The notes beneath the pieces were generated by a model, which saw only the letters and a list, made by a program, of their open reading frames with translations, did not search any database and was not told the origin of the DNA. Positions 22,865-31,158 of a stretch of 31,527 nucleotides of DNA are shown in pieces. Position numbers and translations under genes: made by a program. Each line of letters opens with the position of its first letter. Position 1 is the stretch's first letter. Source of the stretch: an uncultured Bacilli bacterium (GTDB lineage: Bacteria; Bacillota_I; Bacilli_A; RF39; UBA660); the NCBI GenBank assembly GCA_947632355.1, contig CANROY010000007.1, positions 1-31,527 of the forward strand, given 5' to 3'.

Positions 22865-23593
22865 CTACTCAATAAACGATTTTATAATGTTTATCGTTTT
22901 TATTTTATCTTCTAAATAAGCATAGTGCGTACAATTTGGGTACTCGATAACAGCAGAATTGGAAATTAGTTTTTCTAGTTCATAAGCATCACTTAAAGGA
23001 ACAGCACTATCTTTTGTTCCCCAAATCATAATGGTTGGGCACGTAATTTTTTTACAATTTTCGGTTGCATCCGTATTAATATGTTTTACTAAAATGGCAC
23101 GCATTTTAGGACTTGCATTTTTGTAATCTGTAGAACCCATATTCTTTTTCATTTTTTCTGCTATTGTTTTAAGACCAGGCATTTTTGCTAACTTTTTTAA
23201 TACCTTTACTTTTAAAGATGGATTTGGTATAGCAACTTTATAAGGACTTGCCAGTAAAATTAGTTTTTCTACGCTGTACATAGAAGCATAAAGTATAGCT
23301 ATTTTTCCTCCAAAAGAATGGCCAATTAAAATAAGATACTTCAATTTGAATTTTTTCACAAAGGCATTTACCATAGTAGCATAGTCTTCTAAACTCCAAA
23401 CTGTTTTTGGTTCACTTGATTTACCAAAGCCTGGCAAATCTAGAATTAAAACATTATATTCGTTCATAAAGGGCTTTGCAATTGGTTCCATCATTTCAAT
23501 ATTTTGACCCCATCCATGTAAAAAAAGAAGTGTTTTTTCACTATTATTGTCAATAAATTTGTAATGAATATGAATATCTTGATATACAAACAT
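22865..23593 (-). CDS. Alpha/beta hydrolase
   Basis: 242 aa alpha/beta-hydrolase fold. Oxyanion-hole HGWG (26-29), nucleophile Ser93 in GHSFGG (91-96), acid Asp195 in WGTKD (191-195) and base His223 in CTHYA (221-225) form an intact triad. A helical lid (about 125-165, Lys-rich) covers the site. No signal peptide, so it is cytoplasmic. Small esters, amides or thioesters are possible substrates. It is the first gene of the operon with the membrane MurF and Ddl (11 bases to murF), which suggests a role in cell-wall precursor metabolism, for example trimming a D-Ala-ester or lipid-linked product; this is inference. Confidence 0.9.
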   Translation of the reverse strand: MFVYQDIHIHYKFIDNNSEKTLLFLHGWGQNIEMMEPIAKPFMNEYNVLILDLPGFGKSSEPKTVWSLEDYATMVNAFVKKFKLKYLILIGHSFGGKIAILYASMYSVEKLILLASPYKVAIPNPSLKVKVLKKLAKMPGLKTIAEKMKKNMGSTDYKNASPKMRAILVKHINTDATENCKKITCPTIMIWGTKDSAVPLSDAYELEKLISNSAVIEYPNCTHYAYLEDKIKTINIIKSFIE

Positions 23594-23614
23594 TCTAGGT
23601 GCCTCTTTTCCACT

Positions 23615-23637
23615 TACTATCTTATCATAAAATAGTA
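23615..23637 (-). promoter_or_regulatory. Putative promoter with overlapping palindrome
   Basis: On the minus strand TGA-TAAGAT (-10 at 23619-23624) makes a plausible extended -10 about 25 bases before the hydrolase ATG. It lies within a near-perfect 23-bp palindrome, with a single mismatched pair, at 23615-23637. A repressor operator is possible, but AT-rich DNA gives such palindromes by chance. Confidence 0.35.
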
Positions 23638-23658
23638 TGTTTTTAAATTGTTATTTAT

Positions 23659-24378
23659 TTAATATTCTTTTTTAATCAATGCCATACATTTTTCAAACAT
23701 TTCATCAATTGGAGTTGCTGAAATTTCATCTCGAATCAATGAAAATTCCGAATAGGGTTGATTCCAAATTTCACAAATTTGTTCTAGTAATTCATATGGT
23801 AAGGAAGACAGAAAAGAATTTCTATCTAATTTTTGTTTTTGAATAAAAGCAATTTCATCGTATCGATGTAGAGTATATAAAAAAATAATATTCTTTAAAA
23901 ACAAGCGGCTTAATATGTTATCAAAAGAATGCATTTCTTGATTCGAAAATACATATTTATATACATATTTTAATCTTCTCAAAGCTTCTACTTTTTTCTC
24001 TTGAAAATCTTGTTGATAGACAATTTGTAAAAGTAAATTTGCTATATCTCCTTCTGGAACTAAAAACTGAGATTGAAAATTAGGAAATTGGAATTCTTTT
24101 ACCATGGAGCAATGATTTTTTTCTAAATACTGTTCCATCATAGTAGATTTTTGTAATTTAATAAAATCCGTATCTTTATACCCTGGAAAAGCAATTAAAT
24201 TAGTATCTATAAAACAAGAAGTACAATAAGGATGACTGCTTGTATAAAGTACTTCAAAAATACGCAAAGAAGCGTATCGTTTAAAAAAACGAAGATTTAT
24301 TCCATCAACTGCCTTTAAAGTTTCAAATAAAGAATCTACTTTTTCTTTTAACAAATACTGGTTTTTACTTTTACTCAT
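23659..24378 (-). CDS. C-terminal part of a split nucleotidyltransferase (probable)
   Basis: 239 aa, no family recognised on its own. Its first codons overlap the end of the phosphoesterase gene by 8 bp, and no ribosome site precedes its ATG. The N-terminal part (LRFFKRYASLRIFEV, then CFIDTNLIAF with Asp58) looks like the later beta strands of a pol-beta-type nucleotidyltransferase, supplying a candidate third carboxylate; the first two (GSFG...SDLD) end the upstream frame. The rest (about 110-239) is helical. Cys52 and Cys55 form a CxxC. The frame stays open without a stop upstream of this ATG into the SDLD region. So it may be the C-terminal half of one protein, or a coupled second subunit. 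Confidence 0.6.
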   Translation of the reverse strand: MSKSKNQYLLKEKVDSLFETLKAVDGINLRFFKRYASLRIFEVLYTSSHPYCTSCFIDTNLIAFPGYKDTDFIKLQKSTMMEQYLEKNHCSMVKEFQFPNFQSQFLVPEGDIANLLLQIVYQQDFQEKKVEALRRLKYVYKYVFSNQEMHSFDNILSRLFLKNIIFLYTLHRYDEIAFIQKQKLDRNSFLSSLPYELLEQICEIWNQPYSEFSLIRDEISATPIDEMFEKCMALIKKEY

Positions 24379-25204
24379 TGAAGAATTTATATAAAAAGGA
24401 AATATCCAAATCAGACATTTTTGTTAGAAAATTATATTTTTTTAATAATCCAAAAGAACCTTGAATCATATAAGAACTGAATTCAGAAGATAAAACTTCT
24501 AATACCATTGAATAAATATAATCATCTATTAATAATTTAGGCTGAATAGAATGCTTTGTTGTCATTTCTGTTAGAATTTGATCAAAATAAGGAGAATTAA
24601 TAAATAGTGGTTTTTCTACTTGCATCTGTTGCATTGTTTTTCCAATAAACAATGGTTGATAATCGAGTGCTTCACAGGTTGCATTCTGATATTGACTCGA
24701 AAGAGTAGAGTTTTTAGTATGAATATGTCCATGATAATTGATATGACCGGTCTTTTTAAATTCATCTACAATCAGCTTAAAATGTAAATCGTTTCTTTCA
24801 CCATACATTAAAGGTTCATGGGATAAGTACATATCTCCTATTTTAATTGGCATTACATATACCCCTTCTAGTCCTAGATTCGGATAACGTTTTACTAAAT
24901 CCATAGAATCATGGTTCCCTAAAATTAAATACTTATAGCCGTTCATTTCTGCCAAAATATTTTTGATAGAATCATTTTTAAAACTAAAATCACCAAGTAA
25001 AATGACAATATCTTCTTTACCGACAACTTCATTATGTTTTTGAATTATATATTGATTCATCTCTAAGACATTTAAAAACTGATGACGCGTATATTGTATA
25101 ATGTTATTATGAAAAAAATGTTGATCTCCGATAATATAAATATTTCGATTTGGGTGTTTTTGACATAACATTTGATAGATATCATTTGCATAAGATACTG
25201 CCAT
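24371..25204 (-). CDS. Calcineurin-like phosphoesterase with truncated nucleotidyltransferase tail
   Basis: 277 aa. Residues about 20-190 are a metallophosphoesterase with all motifs: GDQHFFH (26-32), GDFS (71-74), GNHD (96-99), SHE (128-130) and HGHIH (158-162), of the predicted phosphohydrolase group that opens with GDxHFxHxNII. The extension (about 200-277) ends with QGSFG (248-252) and SDLDISF (264-270), the start of a pol-beta-type nucleotidyltransferase, then stops eight codons later. AGAGGGGGA precedes the ATG, and a good promoter lies upstream. A 5-T run (24393-24397) just after SDLDIS marks the likely frame break. Substrate unknown; an RNA- or nucleotide-end-processing enzyme would fit both domains. 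Confidence 0.85.
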   Translation of the reverse strand: MAVSYANDIYQMLCQKHPNRNIYIIGDQHFFHNNIIQYTRHQFLNVLEMNQYIIQKHNEVVGKEDIVILLGDFSFKNDSIKNILAEMNGYKYLILGNHDSMDLVKRYPNLGLEGVYVMPIKIGDMYLSHEPLMYGERNDLHFKLIVDEFKKTGHINYHGHIHTKNSTLSSQYQNATCEALDYQPLFIGKTMQQMQVEKPLFINSPYFDQILTEMTTKHSIQPKLLIDDYIYSMVLEVLSSEFSSYMIQGSFGLLKKYNFLTKMSDLDISFLYKFFNE

Positions 25205-25235
25205 AGAATCCCCCTCTCTTGACTAAATTTTGCCT

Positions 25236-25264
25236 ATCGTAACACAAATTAACGTTGATTGCAA
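25236..25264 (-). promoter_or_regulatory. Sigma-A promoter of the phosphoesterase gene
   Basis: TTGCAA at 25259-25264, 17 bases, TACGAT at 25236-25241 with TGT before it (extended -10), 31 bases before the ATG. Confidence 0.7.
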
Positions 25265-25276
25265 CTTCATGGCACA

Positions 25277-25303
25277 AAAAAAGCAAAACCTAATTTGCTT
25301 TTT
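25277..25303 (-). terminator. Rho-independent terminator after ileS
   Basis: Stem AAAAAGCAAA/TTTTGCTTTTT with a loop of about six bases, followed by more T. The TAG stop of ileS (25290-25292) lies in the loop. Confidence 0.75.
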
Positions 25304-28300
25304 CAATTTCAATTTTTACTTCATGACCATTTAAATCGAATGTGTTTGCTAATCCATCCTTTTCTTCTATGGTAACAGCAAGTGTTTCTTTCTTAATATA
25401 GTCCATAAATTTTGCTAATGCTAAATTGAAATCCGCATCTCCAGCAACATAAATATGAATTCTATCGACGATATTAAAATCATTTTGTTTTCTTTCATTT
25501 TGGACTTTCGAAACAAACTCACGAGCAATACCTTCTAGAAGTAAATCTTCTGTTAATGTAGTATCTAGAATAATAAATTCATTATCCTCCATTCCCACAT
25601 TGAATCCTTCTTTTGAAGAAATACGAACTTCGACCATTTCTTTTGTAACTTCCATTTCTTCTCCTGCAATCTCAAGTTGAAGGCTTTCATTTTTATTTAA
25701 TTTGGTTATTTCTTCTTCATTTAAATGTTCTAACTTTTCTTGGAATTCCTTCATTTTAGAACCAAGGGTTTTACCAACGACTTTAAAGTTTGGTTTTATC
25801 GTAATATTCATATACTTATTTAAATCATCCACAAATAAGATGTTTTTGATATTTAACTCTTCTTCAATTAATGGTACTAAATCTTCAATTAATTCTTTGT
25901 TTTTACCATCTAAAATGGCTTCACTAAGTGGTTGACGTACCTTTATTTTGGCTTCTTCACGAACAAATCGTCCAATAGAGATTAAGTTTCTTACTAAATC
26001 CATTCTTTCTTCGATATGTTCATTGATTAAATTTTCATTGCATACTGGATATTCTTCTAAATGAACAGAAGTACCACCTGTTAAATCACGATACAATTCT
26101 TCTGAAATATAGGGTACAATTGGTGCAATTAGTTTAGATAAACCAACTAAAACTTCATAAGTTGTGATATACACACTTTTCTTGGAAGTATCTAATGTAC
26201 TTCCCCAGAAACGATTACGATTACGTCTGATATACCAATTGGATAAATCTTCTGATACAAAGTTCGTTAAGAAATGCACGACTTTATTTAAATCGTATTC
26301 ATCAAAAGATTCTCTTACATTTTTCACTAATTTATTGTATTTAGAAAGTAACCATTTATCAATTTCTTCTCGCTCTTCATAAGGAACACTGCAATTATCC
26401 GTATCTATAGAATCGATATTCGCATACATTTGGAAGAAACTATACGTATTTTTTAATGGATTAAAGAATTTGGAATACACTTCTTTTAAGCCATTCATAT
26501 CAAAACGAAGTGGTGTCCATACCGGAGAGACATATGGTAAATAGAATCTAATGGTATCTGCTCCATATTCTTTCATCGTTGTAAATGGTTCGACGATATT
26601 ACCACGTGATTTACTCATTTTCTTACCTTCGGCGTCTAGTAATAAATCATTTACTAAGACATTTTTAAATGGAGCACAACCTTTAACAAAGGTAGAAATC
26701 ACTAAAAGCGTATAGAACCAACCTCTTGTTTGATCAATTCCTTCGCAAATAAAGTCTGCAGGAAATTGGCTTTCAAATAACTCTTTATTTTCAAATGGAT
26801 AATGATATTGGGCAAATGGCATAGCACCTGAATCAAACCAACAATCCAAAACATCTAAAATACGGGTCATTTCTTTACCACATTTTGGACATTTTAAATG
26901 CACATCATCAATATAAGGTTTATGTAAATCGAAATCAGTATTTATTTCAGTCGTTGCCATACTCTTTAATTCTTCAATAGAACCAACCATATGGTTATAG
27001 CCACATTCACATTTAAAGTAAGGAATAGGACTTCCCCAATAACGGCTTCTTGATACGTTCCAATCTCTTGCATTACTAATCCAGTTAGCAAAACGTTTTT
27101 CTCCTACATAAGCCGGATACCAATGGACACTTTCGTTTGCACGAACTAAATCATCGGTCATTTTGCTAACGCTTATGTAGTAACTTGGCATGGAATAATA
27201 AATAAGTGGAGTATCACATCTCCAACAATGTGGATATTCGTGTTCAATTTTTTGACGTTTAAATAATTTTCCTTCACTTTTTAAGTAATCAACAACTTCT
27301 TCATTGACATCATGGACAAACTTTTTATCCCATAATCCACCCACGTAGCAGCCATCTTTTCCAACGGGATTTAAGTAAGGTAAATCGTATTTTTTACCGA
27401 CATTTGCATCATCTTCACCAAAAGCAGGGGCAATATGAACAATACCAGTTCCATCTTCCATGGTAACGTAAGTATCACAGGTTACATAAAATGCTTTTTT
27501 ATCGACTTCAAAAGAAGGAATTAATTGTTCGTATTCTTGATACTCTAAAGTACTTCCTTTAAAGGTTTCTAAAATAGTTGCTTCTTCTCCTAGAACTTTT
27601 TCGACTAAAGATTTCGCTAAAATAAACTTAGTTCCTTTTGATTCAACAAGAGCATACTCTTCATTAGGATTTACACATAACGCAACATTGGCAATTAAAG
27701 TCCAAGGGGTTGTTGTCCAAACTAAGAAGTAAACATCTTCCTCCTTTTTCTTAAAAGGAACATAAACAGTAATGGCTTGATCCGTTTGATAGTTTTGAGC
27801 AACTTCATGGGTTGCAAGACCTGTTCCACAATGAGGACAATAGGGTACAACACGAGTTCCTTCATAGAACATATCCTTTTCCCACATTTGTTTTAAAATC
27901 CACCATTCGGTTTCAATATATTCATTTTTATAGGTTAAATAAGGATGTTCGACATCAAAAAATTGACCCATTTTACTTGTTAGATCGGTGAAGGCACTTT
28001 CGTTTTCTCTAACACTTTTTCGACACTCTTCATTAAATTTGGCAATTCCAAGTTCTTCAATTTCCTTTTTAGAAGAAATGCCTAACTTCTTTTCTACGTG
28101 ATTTTCAACCGGTAATCCGTGGGTATCCCAACCAATTTTACGAATGACTTTCTTTCCATTCATCACATAATATTTGGTAATCGTGTCTTTTAAGTTTTTG
28201 GCAACCATATGGTGTAATCCTGGAAAACCATTTGCAAAAGCTGGTCCATCATAAAAAACAAATGTCTCATTATTTTTATTTTTCTCAACTTGGGCATCGT

Positions 28301-28388
28301 GCATCTTATTGATACTTCCCCAAGATTCTAAAATAGATGCTTCAACTTCATTTACTGGTCTTTTATCCAACTCTTTAAAATTTTTCAT
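25290..28388 (-). CDS. ileS: Isoleucyl-tRNA synthetase, type 2, GxHH variant
   Basis: 1032 aa from the ATG at 28388, which has AGAAGGA seven bases upstream; a longer frame starts inside the T-box terminator and is rejected. Type 2 (eukaryote-like) features: FYDGPAFANGFP (45-56), WDTHGLPVE (87-95), a CP editing domain (about 200-395) with TTTPWTL (225-231), metal-binding cysteines at 184/187 and 500/503, and KMSKS (590-594). The class I HIGH signature reads GLHH (57-60): the first and third residues of HxGH are swapped. This GxHH form is known in a branch of type 2 IleRS noted for extreme mupirocin resistance. It charges tRNA-Ile and edits valine. Expression is set by the Ile T-box upstream. 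Confidence 0.96.
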   Translation of the reverse strand: MKNFKELDKRPVNEVEASILESWGSINKMHDAQVEKNKNNETFVFYDGPAFANGFPGLHHMVAKNLKDTITKYYVMNGKKVIRKIGWDTHGLPVENHVEKKLGISSKKEIEELGIAKFNEECRKSVRENESAFTDLTSKMGQFFDVEHPYLTYKNEYIETEWWILKQMWEKDMFYEGTRVVPYCPHCGTGLATHEVAQNYQTDQAITVYVPFKKKEEDVYFLVWTTTPWTLIANVALCVNPNEEYALVESKGTKFILAKSLVEKVLGEEATILETFKGSTLEYQEYEQLIPSFEVDKKAFYVTCDTYVTMEDGTGIVHIAPAFGEDDANVGKKYDLPYLNPVGKDGCYVGGLWDKKFVHDVNEEVVDYLKSEGKLFKRQKIEHEYPHCWRCDTPLIYYSMPSYYISVSKMTDDLVRANESVHWYPAYVGEKRFANWISNARDWNVSRSRYWGSPIPYFKCECGYNHMVGSIEELKSMATTEINTDFDLHKPYIDDVHLKCPKCGKEMTRILDVLDCWFDSGAMPFAQYHYPFENKELFESQFPADFICEGIDQTRGWFYTLLVISTFVKGCAPFKNVLVNDLLLDAEGKKMSKSRGNIVEPFTTMKEYGADTIRFYLPYVSPVWTPLRFDMNGLKEVYSKFFNPLKNTYSFFQMYANIDSIDTDNCSVPYEEREEIDKWLLSKYNKLVKNVRESFDEYDLNKVVHFLTNFVSEDLSNWYIRRNRNRFWGSTLDTSKKSVYITTYEVLVGLSKLIAPIVPYISEELYRDLTGGTSVHLEEYPVCNENLINEHIEERMDLVRNLISIGRFVREEAKIKVRQPLSEAILDGKNKELIEDLVPLIEEELNIKNILFVDDLNKYMNITIKPNFKVVGKTLGSKMKEFQEKLEHLNEEEITKLNKNESLQLEIAGEEMEVTKEMVEVRISSKEGFNVGMEDNEFIILDTTLTEDLLLEGIAREFVSKVQNERKQNDFNIVDRIHIYVAGDADFNLALAKFMDYIKKETLAVTIEEKDGLANTFDLNGHEVKIEIEKAN

Positions 28389-28410
28389 AAATTTCCTTCT
28401 TTCTAAATTA

Positions 28411-28451
28411 AAAAACCGCAAGAATCACTTTTTAAGGAGCAATTCTGCGGT
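28411..28451 (-). terminator. T-box-controlled terminator of ileS
   Basis: ACCGCAGAATT pairs with GATTCTTGCGGT around a loop of about 16 bases and is followed by TTTTTT. The 5' arm overlaps the T-box sequence, so it is mutually exclusive with the antiterminator. Confidence 0.88.
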
Positions 28452-28628
28452 ACCATCCTTTATTTTACTTAATTGGCTTGTAACGTAAGCAACTCGGTAT
28501 TTCTTACTATTTTTTCTGAAATACAACTCCCAAGTGATTTTCAAAAAAGTTTTTTTATTCATTTCCACCAACCATGAACTCTCTTTTAAAAGCACTTTTT
28601 CTACTCTTCTTGTTCCTCGTTTTTAACA
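28411..28628 (-). ncRNA. Isoleucine T-box riboswitch leader of ileS
   Basis: Stem I begins near 28610 and carries the AGAGAGTTCATGGTTGGTGG segment (about 28565-28584). The specifier is AUC (Ile) at 28536-28538, in GAAAAUCACUU. The conserved T-box AAAGGATGGTACCGC (28447-28461) offers UGGU to pair with the tRNA acceptor end. The terminator follows within the same leader. Uncharged tRNA-Ile stabilises the antiterminator and allows ileS expression. Length and order are normal. Confidence 0.92.
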
Positions 28629-28634
28629 CTACCT

Positions 28635-28664
28635 ATTATACTTTCTTTTTCTAATGGCTGTCAA
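28635..28664 (-). promoter_or_regulatory. Sigma-A promoter of the ileS leader
   Basis: TTGACA at 28659-28664, 18 bases, TATAAT at 28635-28640. The -35 lies within the last codons of the DUF1292 gene, whose TAG stop is in the spacer. Transcription would start near 28628. Confidence 0.85.
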
Positions 28665-28896
28665 TATTTTCCTCACTTTTTTTCACATAAGCTTCTAAAG
28701 CTTTTAAATACTCTTCTTCGCTATCTAACCCTAAAATAATATCGCTATTTGTATCTAGTTTACGAATCACAACTTCACAATCCTCTTTAAAAGGCATTTC
28801 TTGTAAAAACAAATAAGGAATCCCATCTATTTCTAACGTATCCATAATACCATATTCTTTATTATCTTCCAAGGTTACTACTTCTATTTTCTCCAT
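28651..28896 (-). CDS. DUF1292-like protein
   Basis: 81 aa, acidic. The pattern VTLEDNKEYGIMDTLEIDG, YLFLQEM, VVIRKL and EEEYLKALEAYVKK follows the DUF1292 outline (a small beta domain and a C-terminal helix), but it is less typical than the member at 17777-18037. GAAGGAG lies nine bases before the ATG. Its first 35 bases overlap the end of the upstream membrane-protein gene, so the two are co-translated. Function unknown. Confidence 0.75.
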   Translation of the reverse strand: MEKIEVVTLEDNKEYGIMDTLEIDGIPYLFLQEMPFKEDCEVVIRKLDTNSDIILGLDSEEEYLKALEAYVKKSEENIDSH

Positions 28897-29662
28897 CGCT
28901 TAATTCTCCTTCATTTAATCGACTTAAATCATTTTTCACATAGTTTTCTAATTCTTTATAATTTGCAACATTCGCATACGCATAAACATCCTCTATACTA
29001 TGAAAATCTGTACCATAATAAAGATTAATTTCATTTAAAACAGTATTTAGATTATTCTTTTTACAATAGTCATCTAAAGTATAGTAATACATATAAAAAG
29101 CCGTAATTGGATTTTCATACTTCTCATGTATTTCTTCAATCATCGATTGCCAATCATGATTATGAATCGGTACTTTTTCTTTTAAAGATGCACTATATTG
29201 CACTCCATCATAAGTCGTATTGGGATTATAAATTTCTTCTCTATATTCTTTTAAATTTTCTTTATATTGTTTATTTTGATAGTGGTTATTGAGTGTATGA
29301 ATACTTACAGAAGTCATAAGAATAGAGGTTGCTGCGGCTAGAAAAACATATTTTTTTAAATTACCTCTAACTGTTTTTCGTTTATTGGATACAAAAACAT
29401 TTGGTTTTACACTTTTTTCTATACTTTTACGTAATAAATTTTGATTTAATAATGGTTTTTTTATCTCTTCTTTATCCAAATCTACGATTTCTATATCCTC
29501 TATGGCATTCTTTTTTTCTTCTTTTGCTTCTTCTTTTTTATTTAATTTGGCTTCTGTTTTTAACAATTGACGATTGACTTCTTCATAAGATTTTTTTATT
29601 GTTTCATCTAACTGTTTATTTAATTCTTTAATTTTTAAGAAATTTTCTTCCATCTCTTTCAT
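28862..29662 (-). CDS. Single-pass membrane protein with coiled-coil N-terminus
   Basis: 266 aa, not recognised. The highly charged N-terminal third (about 1-85, Lys/Glu-rich, heptad-like) is probably a cytoplasmic coiled coil. One membrane helix follows at about 103-123, then a predicted external domain (about 124-266) rich in Tyr and Asn with no catalytic motif visible. The topology resembles membrane-anchored scaffold or wall-associated proteins, without a defined family. It has a consensus promoter and overlaps the DUF1292 gene by 35 bp. GAGTGGA precedes the ATG; an internal Met at codon 4 is a possible alternative start. Confidence 0.75.
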   Translation of the reverse strand: MKEMEENFLKIKELNKQLDETIKKSYEEVNRQLLKTEAKLNKKEEAKEEKKNAIEDIEIVDLDKEEIKKPLLNQNLLRKSIEKSVKPNVFVSNKRKTVRGNLKKYVFLAAATSILMTSVSIHTLNNHYQNKQYKENLKEYREEIYNPNTTYDGVQYSASLKEKVPIHNHDWQSMIEEIHEKYENPITAFYMYYYTLDDYCKKNNLNTVLNEINLYYGTDFHSIEDVYAYANVANYKELENYVKNDLSRLNEGELSDGENRSSNLGR

Positions 29663-29685
29663 CTTAATCCACTCTTTCTATTTTA

Positions 29686-29715
29686 ACTATACACTTTTAC
29701 AAATCTAATTGTCAA
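29686..29715 (-). promoter_or_regulatory. Sigma-A promoter of the 266-aa gene
   Basis: TTGACA at 29710-29715, 18 bases, TATAGT at 29686-29691, 23 bases before the ATG. It lies back to back with the promoter of the phosphohexomutase. Confidence 0.75.
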
Positions 29716-29762
29716 TAAAAAGTAAATGACTTTACAAAGTATAAATTTATCTTTTTTTAATA

Positions 29763-29771
29763 TGGTATTAT
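29763..29771 (+). promoter_or_regulatory. Extended -10 promoter of the phosphohexomutase
   Basis: TGG followed by TATTAT (29766-29771), about 25 bases before the ATG at 29797; AGAGG serves as ribosome site. No clear -35 box. Confidence 0.55.
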
Positions 29772-29796
29772 TAGTATAGAAAAGAGGTTTTAAATT

Positions 29797-31158
29797 ATGA
29801 ATATAGATTCATCTATTTTTAAAGAATATGATATTCGTGGAACTTACAATGTAGATTTAGATGAAAAAATTGCTTACCAAATTGGAAGAGGTTATGGAAG
29901 TTATCTTAAAGAAAAATTACAACAAAATGCTTGTGTGGTTGGAAGAGACAATCGTATTTCTAGTTTATCTCTTGCCAATGCTTTAATAGAAGGAATTACG
30001 GATAGTGGATGTGATGTGTATAACTACGGTCAAATTACAACACCCATGCATTATTTAACGAGACACAATAGAAAACTTTATGGCATTATGGTAACAGCAA
30101 GTCACAATCCTAAAGAAGATAATGGTTTTAAGTTTTCTTTTGATGCTCTAGCCAATGCACGTGGAGAAATGATTTATCAGTTTCGTGATTATGTTTTAAA
30201 TAATGAGTTTTTAACAGGCAAAGGAAAAGTTATTTTAAAAGATATTAAAAACGATTATTTAGACTATATGAGGCGAAATATTCAGATGGGAGAAAAACGT
30301 GTAAAAGCCGTGATTGATTTAGGAAATGGTGCTACGACTTGTATTGCAAAAGAAGTACATGCCCTATTTCCAAATTTAGAGATCACCTATATTTGTGATG
30401 CAAATGACGGAACATTCCCTAATCACCATCCTGACCCTGCCGTAGAAGAAAATATGGAAATGTTAAAAGAAAAAGTAAAAGAAATACATGCAGATATTGG
30501 AATTGCTTATGATGGTGATGGGGACCGTATTGGAATTGTTTTAGAAAATGGCAAGTACATTTCCGCCGATTTATTTATGTTATTAATTGTGAAAAACTTA
30601 CTTCCTACTTTAGAAAATAAAACCATTTTGTATGATGTAAAATGCACAAAATCTTTAGAAGATGAAATCATTCGTCTTGGTGGAACTCCTTATTGCTATC
30701 GAACCGGTACGAGTTATACAGAAGCCAAAACCAAAGAATTAGGTTTAAGTTTTGGAGGAGAATATTCAGGACACGTTTTCTTTAATGACCGTGATTTTGC
30801 TTTAGGTAGTGGCATCTATGCGGGATTAAGAATTATGGAAATCCTATCAAAAACCAATTTATCTTTAAGTGAAATGTTAGAAGATATTACGAAATACTAC
30901 TCTACACCTGAAATAAAAATAAAAACAACGAATGAAAAGAAATTTGAAATTGTTAAACAAGTCTTAGAATACGTAAAAGAAAAAGGCTATTCCTATAATG
31001 ACATTGATGGTGTACGAATTACTTTTCCTGATGGTTGGGCTTTAGTTCGTGCTAGTAATACCGGCCCTAATTTAACTATTCGTTTTGAAGCAAAGACAGA
31101 AGAATATTTAGAAACAATAAAAAAAGAATTTATGGATGTTGTAAATACTTATCTATAA
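29797..31158 (+). CDS. Phosphomannomutase/phosphoglucomutase
   Basis: 453 aa alpha-D-phosphohexomutase of the AlgC/PMM-PGM type. Motifs: active-site Ser102 in TASHNP (100-105), metal loop DGDGDR (239-244), sugar-binding GEYSGH (321-326), and phosphate-binding RASNTGP (418-424). It moves phosphate between C1 and C6 of mannose or glucose, feeding nucleotide-sugar and envelope polysaccharide synthesis. GEYSGH points to dual PMM/PGM rather than phosphoglucosamine mutase. It is the only large plus-strand gene in the window, diverging from the 266-aa membrane gene. It ends in a long hairpin and faces the Rpn-like gene. Confidence 0.94.
   Translation: MNIDSSIFKEYDIRGTYNVDLDEKIAYQIGRGYGSYLKEKLQQNACVVGRDNRISSLSLANALIEGITDSGCDVYNYGQITTPMHYLTRHNRKLYGIMVTASHNPKEDNGFKFSFDALANARGEMIYQFRDYVLNNEFLTGKGKVILKDIKNDYLDYMRRNIQMGEKRVKAVIDLGNGATTCIAKEVHALFPNLEITYICDANDGTFPNHHPDPAVEENMEMLKEKVKEIHADIGIAYDGDGDRIGIVLENGKYISADLFMLLIVKNLLPTLENKTILYDVKCTKSLEDEIIRLGGTPYCYRTGTSYTEAKTKELGLSFGGEYSGHVFFNDRDFALGSGIYAGLRIMEILSKTNLSLSEMLEDITKYYSTPEIKIKTTNEKKFEIVKQVLEYVKEKGYSYNDIDGVRITFPDGWALVRASNTGPNLTIRFEAKTEEYLETIKKEFMDVVNTYL

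Noticed and set aside
28389..28421. Longer ileS reading frame starting at 28421
   Set aside because: Its first codons lie inside the T-box terminator stem; the ATG at 28388 has a good ribosome site and matches the usual IleRS N-terminus.
30262..30276. Possible alternative genetic code (UGA=Trp, or reassigned AGG/CGG Arg codons known from some Bacilli)
   Set aside because: TGA ends prpC and priA and Trp is TGG. CGG was not seen in frame where I looked, as expected at low GC. An AGG occurs in the phosphohexomutase at a variable site, so it neither supports nor excludes reassignment.
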